This document shows positions 31,720 through 39,662 of a stretch of DNA of 64,000 nucleotides, in pieces. Under the pieces are notes generated by a model, which saw only the letters and a list, made by a program, of their open reading frames with translations, did not search any database and was not told the origin of the DNA. Within the stretch, counting starts at the first letter, position 1, and every line of letters begins with the position of its first letter. The stretch comes from Haloferula sp. BvORR071. GTDB taxonomy: Bacteria > Verrucomicrobiota > Verrucomicrobiia > Verrucomicrobiales > Akkermansiaceae. Where the stretch lies: the NCBI RefSeq assembly GCF_000739615.1, contig NZ_BATP01000056.1, positions 62,001 through 126,000 on the forward strand, read 5' to 3'. A program made the translations under genes and the position numbers.

Positions 31720-32092
31720 GCTGCCTGCCTGACCGGCTGGTCTCCGGTGTGGCGATGTTTGGAGGCGCTCTAACAGAGCCTCCGGTTTCTTGCTCCCCTC
31801 CGGTTCCGTGCCTAAGGGCTCACGCTGGGGGCTTTGGCTCCCCGACCGATGAAGCGAGGCAGGAGGCCTCGCGGTCCCAGGGGGCCTGGGTGCGGGGGCT
31901 TGTCAGAGCGCGGCGGCTGTTAGGGCGTCGTCATCCCGCGGGAACGAGGCTCTTCCGGCAGGGCGGGAGCATTGGCGATCGGCGATGGGGTTTTTTCGAT
32001 CACGAATGTTCGGCAGCCGGAAGAACTCCGTTCCCGCGGGATGAGAGTCGGATCGCCGCGGATGGGGGGAGGGGAGGGAGGGGACTGAGCTG
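31720..32092. other. Intergenic region with a 29-bp inverted repeat
   Basis: Convergent nadA and the Wzz-like gene are 373 bp apart. A GGAGGCGCTC...GAGCCTCC fold at about 31760-31779 may terminate nadA. The inverted repeat has arms 31931-31959 and 32016-32044 (TCATCCCGCGGGAACG...CTTCCGGC), four mismatches, and a 56-nt loop. CTGTTAG or CTAACAG heptamers occur at 31770, 31917 and 32090. No gene is credible here. Confidence 0.55.
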
Positions 32093-32782
32093 TTAGGCGG
32101 GCAAGGGCAGGGTGGCGCGGACGCGGTGGAGGCCGGCGAGGGCGGGCATGTGGCGCTCGGCGACGATGATGATGGGGAGGCAAAGAAGGAGGCAGAGGGC
32201 GGCCATGCCGGCGATGCCAAGCATCACGCGGGTGTCGTCGGTGACGGGGGCGGGGGCGGCTTCGGGAGGATCGATGTAGATGAGGGCGGGGAGGCTGGTG
32301 CTGGCGCTGCTGGGGCCGCTGGAGGCGGCTTCGCGGCAGTGCTGGCGGTAGGCCTCGGCGACGGCGAGGACGGTGCGGCGGGCTTCGTCGGCGCGGTCGC
32401 AGCGGGCATCGATCTGGATGAGATTGGCGGCGGGGCCGGGGGCGACGGTGACGCTGGACCAGAGGAGGTAGGAGGCCATGGGATTGCTGGCCTGGCCGGC
32501 GCGCTGGCCGAGGGCCTCCGCGGCGCGGGTCATGACGCCCTGGGACTTCAGCTCGAGCGGGGTGCTATCGCTGGGGATCTGGAGCAGGACCTTGCTGTGG
32601 TAGCTGGCGGGGGTGGCCCAGACGATGCCGGTGCCGACGAGCCAGAAGAGGAAGGGGATGCAGCCGAGCGCGGCAATGAGGGCTGTGCGCTGCGCGGTCA
32701 GCCAGTGGTTCTCCGGTGCTTGCGGCTGACGGTGCTGTCCCGCTTCGCCCGCAACCCGGCTTGCCGTTTTGTTAGAAACCAT
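32093..32782 (-). CDS. Wzz-like chain-length/polysaccharide co-polymerase protein
   Basis: 229 residues with two membrane helices, one near 35-57 (LIAALGCIPFLFWLVGTGIV) and one near 190-212 (VMLGIAGMAALCLLLCLPII), and an intervening extracytoplasmic domain of about 130 residues. The strand ASYHSKVLLQIPSDSTPLE after helix one and the Pro-containing stretch ALIYIDPPEAAPAP before helix two are typical of Wzz/PCP proteins that set glycan chain length. It lacks a cytoplasmic kinase domain. It may serve the glycan genes further right. G is strongly enriched on the + strand over this gene. Confidence 0.7.
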   Translation of the reverse strand: MVSNKTASRVAGEAGQHRQPQAPENHWLTAQRTALIAALGCIPFLFWLVGTGIVWATPASYHSKVLLQIPSDSTPLELKSQGVMTRAAEALGQRAGQASNPMASYLLWSSVTVAPGPAANLIQIDARCDRADEARRTVLAVAEAYRQHCREAASSGPSSASTSLPALIYIDPPEAAPAPVTDDTRVMLGIAGMAALCLLLCLPIIIVAERHMPALAGLHRVRATLPLPA

Positions 32783-33118
32783 TTCACCCAGCTCAGACCA
32801 TGATCATCGGGCTCGGTTCAAAAAATGCACAAAATACCCTTCAGGATTTCCGTTTATTTTGCAAAATTTAAATGAATGGGGGCGAAGCACGTGGGAATTT
32901 TTATTAGAATAGGTTAAGGAGATCCGCTGCGGGTCGCGAGCTAAAGGGATTTGGGGCGCTTGCGGATGGCTTCAGAGGCGGGAGTGCGGGGAGAGGGGCG
33001 GGAGCGCGATGAAGATTTCGATTTTCCACCTCTGAATTCCTTGACACCCCCGGTCTGCTTAGGCTTGCTTCCCCCCCGCCCGCGCCGCAAGGCAAAGGGC
33101 GGAAGCCACCAGGCAAAA
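32783..33118. other. AT-rich intergenic region before tRNA-Arg
   Basis: A 336-bp gap. 32820-32915 is unusually AT-rich (CAAAATTTAAATGAATG, TTTTTATTAGAATAGG) and probably holds the promoter of the leftward Wzz-like gene and of the tRNA. I could not fix hexamers with good spacing. A long opposite-strand frame across the tRNA is not a gene (see rejected list). Confidence 0.45.
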
Positions 33119-33195
<77 letters not shown>

Positions 33196-33203
33196 CTTTC
33201 AAG

Positions 33204-33235
33204 GCCCCGCAAGTCCCTGACTTGCGGGGCTTTTT
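33204..33235 (+). terminator. Terminator after tRNA-Arg
   Basis: GCCCCGCAAG-TCCCTGA-CTTGCGGGGC followed by TTTTT: a perfect 10-bp stem. Confidence 0.92.
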
Positions 33236-33878
33236 GTTGCCCGGGTGCAGGCATTCGAGATCCGCAGTGAGGCACGGGAATGCGGATTCTTGCCTGTTCT
33301 ATTGCACCGTCCGTTGCGCGGAACTTTCGGGCTCGCGCGTTGGGCGAGGCATTCTCGACCTGCGCTTCCAATCGACGCAGCCAAGCATCGCGACAAGCAC
33401 CGGTGGCGCGCCCTTCACGGTGACCATCATCGACCCCTACACGGGCTTCCTGCGCATCCCCGCTGAGCGCTGAGTGCGCCGCGATCGCGCCGCGGCCCAA
33501 GGAGGCGATGTGAAAGAGGGAGGTCCGGCTCTTGCTTTCGGGCCGTTTTCACCGCGCCCCTCCCGGAAACCTATTCATTCACCTCCGCTGAAGCTGCGCT
33601 TTCGGATAGCTTGGATTTTCCGCTGCTAGGAGTTTTCAATTTACAATATATTGTAAATCAAACTGTTTGATGTGATTTTGTGGGTCGTGGGAGGCTGTTT
33701 CGGAGCGTGGATCTATCTGTTGGATCGCCAAAGCGGCGGGGAAGGCCTCAAGGTGGGAACCGCAGTCGCGAGGATCCCGTTCTTGCAAAAATACTGTAAC
33801 CGGCCCTCCCGCTTGTTCGTCCCATTAAGGAACATCCTCATACCAGACCCCCGCACACCCACACACTAACGGATCTGA
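33236..33878. other. Intergenic region between tRNA-Arg and the giant protease gene
   Basis: A 643-bp gap. A short open frame ending at 33473 has a coding-like end (FTVTIIDPYTGFLRIPAER) but no proper start, so it may be the relic of a gene tail next to the tRNA. A 20-bp perfect palindrome lies at 33639-33658. A 65-codon frame at 33672-33869 has poor coding character. The rest probably carries the promoter and leader of the protease gene. Confidence 0.5.
33639..33658. promoter_or_regulatory. 20-bp perfect AT-rich palindrome
   Basis: ATTTACAATATATTGTAAAT is fully symmetric and stands out from GC-rich surroundings. It is 221 bp upstream of the protease ATG. It is a good candidate operator for a dimeric repressor (TetR-, MarR- or GntR-like), with no regulator gene nearby. 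Confidence 0.6.
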
Positions 33879-36800
33879 ATGAAGCCCTACCGAGGCCCGG
33901 ATTCCGGGCTCTGGCGACTTGTTGTCGTATCGTTCACCTGTGTCTTTTTGCCCGGAGCGGCTCTAGCACAGGCGCAGGATGAATCCCTAGCGGACTTGCT
34001 GGCCAAGCCGGGCACGGACCTTCGGGACGATGCTTCGCGGAAGGCCGTGGTGGATGCGGTGGCCGCGACCCGCGGGCGGCGGCGGGCCGAGGCGCGCCAG
34101 CGGGCGGTTGGTCTGGGCCTGCCTCTGCGGGTGCAGCGCCCGAATGGCAGCCTGCAGGAGATCGAGGACTTCGAAGGCGACCAGCCGGTCTACCACACGA
34201 CCCACAACGTGAATGCGGCGATTTCCACGGGGGCGAACCTGGTGCGGAGTTCGTATGCGATGGACGGCAGCGGGGTGGTGATCGGCCTCTGGGATGGCGG
34301 CTCGGCGCGGGTCACTCACCAGGAATTCGGCGGGCGCGTGGTTTCCAAGGATGGCGCGGGTTCGATCGATCACGCGACGCACGTGGCAGGCACGCTGAGC
34401 GCCAGTGGTGTGGATATTTATGCCAAGGGCATGGCTCCGGCGGTGAGCGTGGACAGTTACGACTGGAACGGTGACATCTCGGAAATGACCTCCCGCGCCG
34501 CGAGTGGGCCCGCTCAGGCCGGGAAGATCTATCTTTCGAATCACAGCTACGGCTACGTCGCCGGGTGGAACTACGTAGGCAATGGGACGCGGGTCTGGGA
34601 GTGGTATGGCGACGGCACCACGGGCAGCAGCGTCGAGCAGGACTTCGGGCGCTACAATAGCTACAGCCGCGACCAGGATGCGCTGGCGGCCAGCGCGCCG
34701 TATTATCTGATCTTCCGCAGTGCGGGGAATGACCGGACCGACAATCCGGGCCAGGGGGAAATGGTGGCGCTCTCAGCCGGCGGCACAGCCGTGGTCTATG
34801 ATCCGGCCATTCATCCGGGCGGGGATGGCGTGTATCACGGTGGCTTCGAGACCATCTCCTACGACGCCTTGGCGAAGAACGTGATGACCGTGGGCTCCGT
34901 GGGCGATGCGGTGACGAATGGCACGCGGGATGTCACCCAGGCTGGTATGAGCAGTTACTCATCCTGGGGGCCTACCGATGACGGCCGGATCAAGCCGGAC
35001 ATCGTGGCGAATGGGGAGGGCCTCTATTCATCCCTGAATGGCGGCGATAGTTCCTACGGGACTTATAGTGGCACCAGCATGGCCTCGCCGAATGCGACCG
35101 GCTCGGCCGCCTTGCTAGTGCAGTACTATGGCACGGAGTTTCCCGGACAGGCGATGCGGGCCAGCACGCTGAAGGGACTCCTCATTCACACCGCGGATGA
35201 TCGCGGGAATCCCGGTCCCGACTACAAATACGGCTGGGGCCTCATGAATGCGAAGGCGGCCGCCGACGTGATCACGGACCATCACGACAATCCGCTGAAG
35301 CAGCGGATCACGGAGTCGTCCGTGAGCACGAGTGTGGTCACCCGCAGCGTGCCGATCGTGTGGGATGGCAGCTCGCCGATTGTGGCGACCCTCTGCTGGA
35401 CTGACCCGGCGGGCGTGGCGACGACCACTTCCGACCTGCGCTCAGCGCGGCTGGTCAACAACCTGGATCTGAAGATCACCTCTCCCGGAGGCAGCCAGTA
35501 TCTGCCCTATGTGATGCCCTTCGTCGGGAATTGGAGCCAGGCGTCGATGGATTCCGCGGCGACCACCGGGATCAACAATACCGACAATATCGAGCAGGTG
35601 CGGATCAGCGCGCCGCCGCAGGCAGGCACCTATCAGGTGGTGGTCTCCTTCTCAGGCACCTTGACGAATTCGCTTCAGAATTACTCGCTGCTGATCTCGG
35701 GTGCGGCGGCTCAGGAGCCACCGCCGCTGCCACTGAGCGTGACCGCGGTGACGCCGGGCAGCAGCTTGCCGGGAAGCGTGGGCATCGATGTGAGTGGCAC
35801 GGGCTTCCGCTCTGACTCGACTCTGAAGCTGACCCGCGCGGGGCAGAGCGACATAGTTGCCAGCGGCGTCCAGTTGAATAGCGGCGTGCTGCACGGCGTG
35901 GTCAATCTCAGTGCTGCCGCGCCCGGCTTGTGGAATGTCGCCGTGGGGAATCCGGGCGGTGAATCCGCGAGCCTGGCGAATGCCTTCGCCGTGACCGCGG
36001 TGCTGTGGAGCGAGAGCTTCGATGGCGCGGCCAGCGGCTGGGCCAGCCAAGCCATCACCGGCAGCAATGCGTGGGCATTGACCACGGCACAGAGCAAGTC
36101 GACCGCGAGCTCCTACTTCGCCCCGGCGCCGGATACGAAGTCCACGGTGAATCTGACCTCGCCGCAGGTGAATGTGCCAGCCAATGTCAGCAACCTGCAG
36201 TTGCGCTTCTGGCAAAATTACAACCTGCAGCAGGGCCAGGATGGCGGGAAGCTGGAGTTCTCGGTGGACGGCGGCACTTGGTTCGACGTGAGCGCCTCCG
36301 GCTCCGGCGCGAGCTTTGCCGCGAACGGCTATAACAGCAGCATCTCCTCAAGCGGCCCGCCGTCGGGGCGCAGTGATTTCGCCGGCCAGAGTGCGTGGTC
36401 CGGCAGTAGCAACGGCTTCATCGAAACCGTGGTGAACCTCACCGATACGGCAAAATTTGCCGGTCACTCCCTGCGCATGCGCTGGCGTCTCGCGACGAAT
36501 GGCAACACGGCCAGCACGGGGTGGTATGTGGACAGCATGATCCTGACCGGGGGGGCGGAGGCGGCCAATCAGGCGCCGACGATCACCACGGCGGCGAATG
36601 CCGCGACGGCGGAGACCGTGACGGATCCGGATGGCACGGTCTTCCGCATCGTGCGGGGGACCTCCGTGGGCTTGAACGTCAGCGCCGGGGATGATGGGGG
36701 TGAAGCGTCGCTCAAGTACACTTGGTCGCTGCTGAGCGGTCCCGGGGCGACGGTCGGCTACTCGGCGAATAGCAATAACGCCGCCAAGGCCACCGAAGCG

Positions 36801-39035
36801 AGTTTCCTGGCCAGCGGTGATTACCGTTTCTCGGTGTTGGTTGCCGATGCCGCTGGTCTCACAACTTCCAGCACGGTGAATGTCCGCGTGCTCCAGACCG
36901 CCACGGATTTGGCGGTGAGTCCGGCATCTACGACACTCACCGTAGGAGGCACGCGGAGTTTCACGGCTGCCTTGCGCGACCAGTTCGGCACGGCGATGAC
37001 CACTAGTGGCACCACTTGGTCGGCGAGCGGTGGAGGCAGCATCGATAGCTCCGGTCTTTTCGCGGCAGGCACCGCTGGCGGTCCCTTTGTGGTCACTGGC
37101 AGCGCCTCGGGAATCTCGGGGAATGCTTCCGTCACCGTGACCCCGGCGGCAGCCACGCTGTCGCTCGCGAATCTGAGTCAAGGCTACACTGGCGCGTCGC
37201 GGCCGGTGTCCTACACCACCACTCCTCCGGGTCTCGCAGTGGCGATTACCTACAACGGCTCGAGTTCGCCGCCGGTGAATGCGGGGACCTATACGGTGGC
37301 GGCGAATATCACGGACCCGAACTACCAGGGCACCGGCAGCGGGGTGCTGCAGGTGGCCAAGGCAAACGCCACCGTGAGCCTGGGTGACTTGTCCCAGACC
37401 TATAGCGGCGTGCCGTGCGTGGTCTCCTGCACCACGACTCCCGCGGGTCTCGCGGTTGGCTTCACCTACAATGGCTCGACCTCGCTGCCGGTGAATGCCG
37501 GGACCTATGGCGTGGCGGCGAATATCACGGACCCGAACTACCAGGGCACCGCCAGCGGGGTGCTACAGGTGGCCAAGGGGAGTGCCATCGTGAACCTGGG
37601 TGACTTGTCCCAGACCTATAGCGGCGTGCCGTGCGTGGTCTCCTGCACCACGGCTCCCGCGGGTCTTGCGGTGGGCTTCACCTACAACGGCTCGAGTTCG
37701 CTGCCGGTGAATGCCGGAACCTATGGCGTGGAAGCGACCATCACCGACAACAACTACCAAGGCACCGCCAGCGGGGTGCTACAGGTGGGGAAGGGGACTG
37801 CGACGATCACCTTGGGGAATCTCCTCCAAACCTACGATGGCAGCCCGCGGGCGGTCTCCAGCACGACCACTCCGGCCGGTCTAGTGGTAAGCACGACTTA
37901 TGACGGCGGCGCGGCGGTGCCGGTGAATGCCGGGAGCTACGCCGTGGCGGTAAGCATCACGGATAGCAACTACCAAGGCACTGCCAGCGGGGTGCTAGAG
38001 GTGGCGAAGGCGACTGCGACGATCACGCTGGGAGATCTCACCCAGACCTACGATGGCAATCCGCATGGGGTTTCGTCCACCAGCAGCCCGGCGGGTCTTG
38101 CCGTGGAAACGACCTACGATGGCGGAGCAGCAGTGCCGGTGAACGCTGGAAGCTATGCCGTGGTGGCGAGCATCACGGACAGCAACTACCAAGGCACTGC
38201 CAGCGGCGAACTCCAGGTGGCGAAGGCAACTGCCGCGATCACGCTGGGAGACCTCTCCCAGACCTACGATGGCAATCCGCATGCGGTCTCATCCACCACC
38301 AGCCCGGCAGGTCTTGCGGTGGCTACGACCTACGATGGCGGTGCGGCAGTTCCGGTGAATGCCGGAAGCTATGCTGTGGCGGTGACGGTTCAGGATTCAA
38401 ACTATCAGGGCAGCGCCACTGAGGTCCTGCAGGTGGCCAAGGCCGATGCAACCATCAGCTTGGTCGATCTCGCCCAGCCCTACGATGGCGCTCCGAATCC
38501 GGTCACGGTCATCACCACGCCCGCAGGCTTGGCGACCATCGTGAGTTACGATGGGGCTGCCACAGCACCATCCGAGATCGGTAGCTATGAGGTGGATGCC
38601 AGCATCGACGATCCCAACTACAACGGGAAAGCCACCGCAGCACTCAAGATCATGGGCATGAACTTCCTGACCTGGCAGGCCCAGCACTTCAGTGTTGAGC
38701 AAGTGCTGGCGGGTGATGCTGCTCCCGATAGCGATCCCGACCATGATCGCTTGGACAACCTGGCCGAGTATGCGCTGGGCGGCGATCCACTGGTCTACAC
38801 GGCGGGCCCCGTGATGCAGCTCGATGGGACTCATCTGGCGCTGGTCTTCATCCGGCCAAAGGGCCTGGCGGGTTTGAGTTACTCCGCCGAATGCGGTTCG
38901 GACTTCAAGGGGTGGTCGGCGGTGCCGCTGGAGGTCATCGGGGAGACGCAGGACACCGAAACGATGCGGGCCCGTGTGGCGCGTCCGGCGGATGTCCCCG
39001 GGCTATTCCTGCGCCTGCGGTTTGAGGCGCCCTGA
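33879..39035 (+). CDS. Giant secreted subtilisin-like protease with seven MBG repeats
   Basis: 1718 residues. The signal peptide ends near ALAQA (residue ~30). An S8 subtilase domain follows with catalytic D139 (GLWDGG), H168 (HATHVAGT), oxyanion N284 (SAGND) and S400 (SGTSMASP). Then come a P-domain-like sandwich (~490-610), an IPT-like and a jelly-roll/MAM-like region (SESFDGAASGW..., ~710-890), Ig/PKD-like domains, and seven tandem MBG modules of about 71 residues. The C-terminal ~110 residues, with DSDPDHDRLDNLAEYALGG, look like the Ca-binding tail seen in many exported Verrucomicrobia proteins. Probably a surface-bound or released protease with an adhesive stalk. Confidence 0.9.
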   Translation: MKPYRGPDSGLWRLVVVSFTCVFLPGAALAQAQDESLADLLAKPGTDLRDDASRKAVVDAVAATRGRRRAEARQRAVGLGLPLRVQRPNGSLQEIEDFEGDQPVYHTTHNVNAAISTGANLVRSSYAMDGSGVVIGLWDGGSARVTHQEFGGRVVSKDGAGSIDHATHVAGTLSASGVDIYAKGMAPAVSVDSYDWNGDISEMTSRAASGPAQAGKIYLSNHSYGYVAGWNYVGNGTRVWEWYGDGTTGSSVEQDFGRYNSYSRDQDALAASAPYYLIFRSAGNDRTDNPGQGEMVALSAGGTAVVYDPAIHPGGDGVYHGGFETISYDALAKNVMTVGSVGDAVTNGTRDVTQAGMSSYSSWGPTDDGRIKPDIVANGEGLYSSLNGGDSSYGTYSGTSMASPNATGSAALLVQYYGTEFPGQAMRASTLKGLLIHTADDRGNPGPDYKYGWGLMNAKAAADVITDHHDNPLKQRITESSVSTSVVTRSVPIVWDGSSPIVATLCWTDPAGVATTTSDLRSARLVNNLDLKITSPGGSQYLPYVMPFVGNWSQASMDSAATTGINNTDNIEQVRISAPPQAGTYQVVVSFSGTLTNSLQNYSLLISGAAAQEPPPLPLSVTAVTPGSSLPGSVGIDVSGTGFRSDSTLKLTRAGQSDIVASGVQLNSGVLHGVVNLSAAAPGLWNVAVGNPGGESASLANAFAVTAVLWSESFDGAASGWASQAITGSNAWALTTAQSKSTASSYFAPAPDTKSTVNLTSPQVNVPANVSNLQLRFWQNYNLQQGQDGGKLEFSVDGGTWFDVSASGSGASFAANGYNSSISSSGPPSGRSDFAGQSAWSGSSNGFIETVVNLTDTAKFAGHSLRMRWRLATNGNTASTGWYVDSMILTGGAEAANQAPTITTAANAATAETVTDPDGTVFRIVRGTSVGLNVSAGDDGGEASLKYTWSLLSGPGATVGYSANSNNAAKATEASFLASGDYRFSVLVADAAGLTTSSTVNVRVLQTATDLAVSPASTTLTVGGTRSFTAALRDQFGTAMTTSGTTWSASGGGSIDSSGLFAAGTAGGPFVVTGSASGISGNASVTVTPAAATLSLANLSQGYTGASRPVSYTTTPPGLAVAITYNGSSSPPVNAGTYTVAANITDPNYQGTGSGVLQVAKANATVSLGDLSQTYSGVPCVVSCTTTPAGLAVGFTYNGSTSLPVNAGTYGVAANITDPNYQGTASGVLQVAKGSAIVNLGDLSQTYSGVPCVVSCTTAPAGLAVGFTYNGSSSLPVNAGTYGVEATITDNNYQGTASGVLQVGKGTATITLGNLLQTYDGSPRAVSSTTTPAGLVVSTTYDGGAAVPVNAGSYAVAVSITDSNYQGTASGVLEVAKATATITLGDLTQTYDGNPHGVSSTSSPAGLAVETTYDGGAAVPVNAGSYAVVASITDSNYQGTASGELQVAKATAAITLGDLSQTYDGNPHAVSSTTSPAGLAVATTYDGGAAVPVNAGSYAVAVTVQDSNYQGSATEVLQVAKADATISLVDLAQPYDGAPNPVTVITTPAGLATIVSYDGAATAPSEIGSYEVDASIDDPNYNGKATAALKIMGMNFLTWQAQHFSVEQVLAGDAAPDSDPDHDRLDNLAEYALGGDPLVYTAGPVMQLDGTHLALVFIRPKGLAGLSYSAECGSDFKGWSAVPLEVIGETQDTETMRARVARPADVPGLFLRLRFEAP
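37150..38652 (+). repeat. Seven tandem MBG-domain coding repeats (~213 bp each)
   Basis: Units begin at ATLSLANLSQGYTG, ATVSLGDLSQTYSG, AIVNLGDLSQTYSG, ATITLGNLLQTYDG, ATITLGDLTQTYDG, AAITLGDLSQTYDG and ATISLVDLAQPYDG, each running through 'PVNAG-x-Y-x-V' and 'NYQGTASGVLQVAK'. Units 2 and 3 are almost identical in DNA, as are 4, 5 and 6 in long stretches, so unit number probably varies by recombination. Confidence 0.9.
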
Positions 39036-39662
39036 GCGGATCAGGCCAAGTGACAACAAAGGGAAGCCCCGTCGGCGCAGCGATCCATTGGATCACGCCG
39101 GCGGGCAAATTTCCCTAGAGTTGCTTTCGCGACTCCCACAAGTGTGCTATTTCCCCACCGCTTATCCACACGGTAGGCTGAATTGCAAAACGGCGCGCAA
39201 TCTCAGGAAGCGCTTGGTTCTAATTGTTTGATTGGTTCGGTGATTGCCGGACCTACGGATAGATAGAGCTGTGGCTTAAGTGGCGATGAGCAAATTTTTT
39301 TAGCCCGGTCCGGAACGGAATAGGGAGTTCCGGTCGGTTTGGGATCGCTTGTTCCCGGTCGATTCAAACGCCGTCAGCTTGAGGGTGGGTTGCGTGGTGT
39401 ATGCGTAAAATGTTGTTGGTCAGTGAATTTTGGTGGTGGTGAGGGCGGCTTTACTCATGGTTGTACTGAATGTTTGGAGTTTGTAATGTTCGGGTAATGG
39501 TGAACTATTTAGGATATGATGAATAGTTTTTGAGCCGCCTAACTGTTCAAATTTTCTATATCTTGAGGGCGCGTCCGATTTTGGGGTAGCAAGATGCATC
39601 GCAGGTCGCCTTGGCGGCTCGCCGATATCCCCCTCTTTCCCCGCCCCCACCCCCTCCCCCCG
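39036..39662. other. Long AT-rich intergenic region before the WecA fusion gene
   Basis: 627 bp without a credible gene. It holds a perfect DnaA box (39162-39170), a 7-bp inverted repeat CCGGAAC/GTTCCGG (39310-39333), and T-rich sequence from 39290 to 39560 that probably contains the promoter of 39663-41633 (for example TTGAGC and TTTCTATAT near 39530-39560). A long minus-strand frame crossing it is a shadow. Confidence 0.5.
39162..39170 (+). promoter_or_regulatory. Perfect DnaA box
   Basis: TTATCCACA, the consensus DnaA site. I found no cluster of further boxes around it, so it may be a regulatory or chance site rather than an origin. Confidence 0.4.

Noticed and set aside
31572-32096. A 174-codon + frame downstream of nadA
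   Set aside because: It overlaps the nadA end out of phase and runs through the inverted repeat; composition is non-coding.
33222-33473. An 83-codon + frame after the tRNA
   Set aside because: It begins inside the tRNA terminator and has no proper start. Only its last ~40 codons look protein-like, so at most it is a relic.
33672-33869. A 65-codon + frame before the giant protease
   Set aside because: No ribosome site and no recognisable feature; it lies where the promoter and leader of the protease should be.
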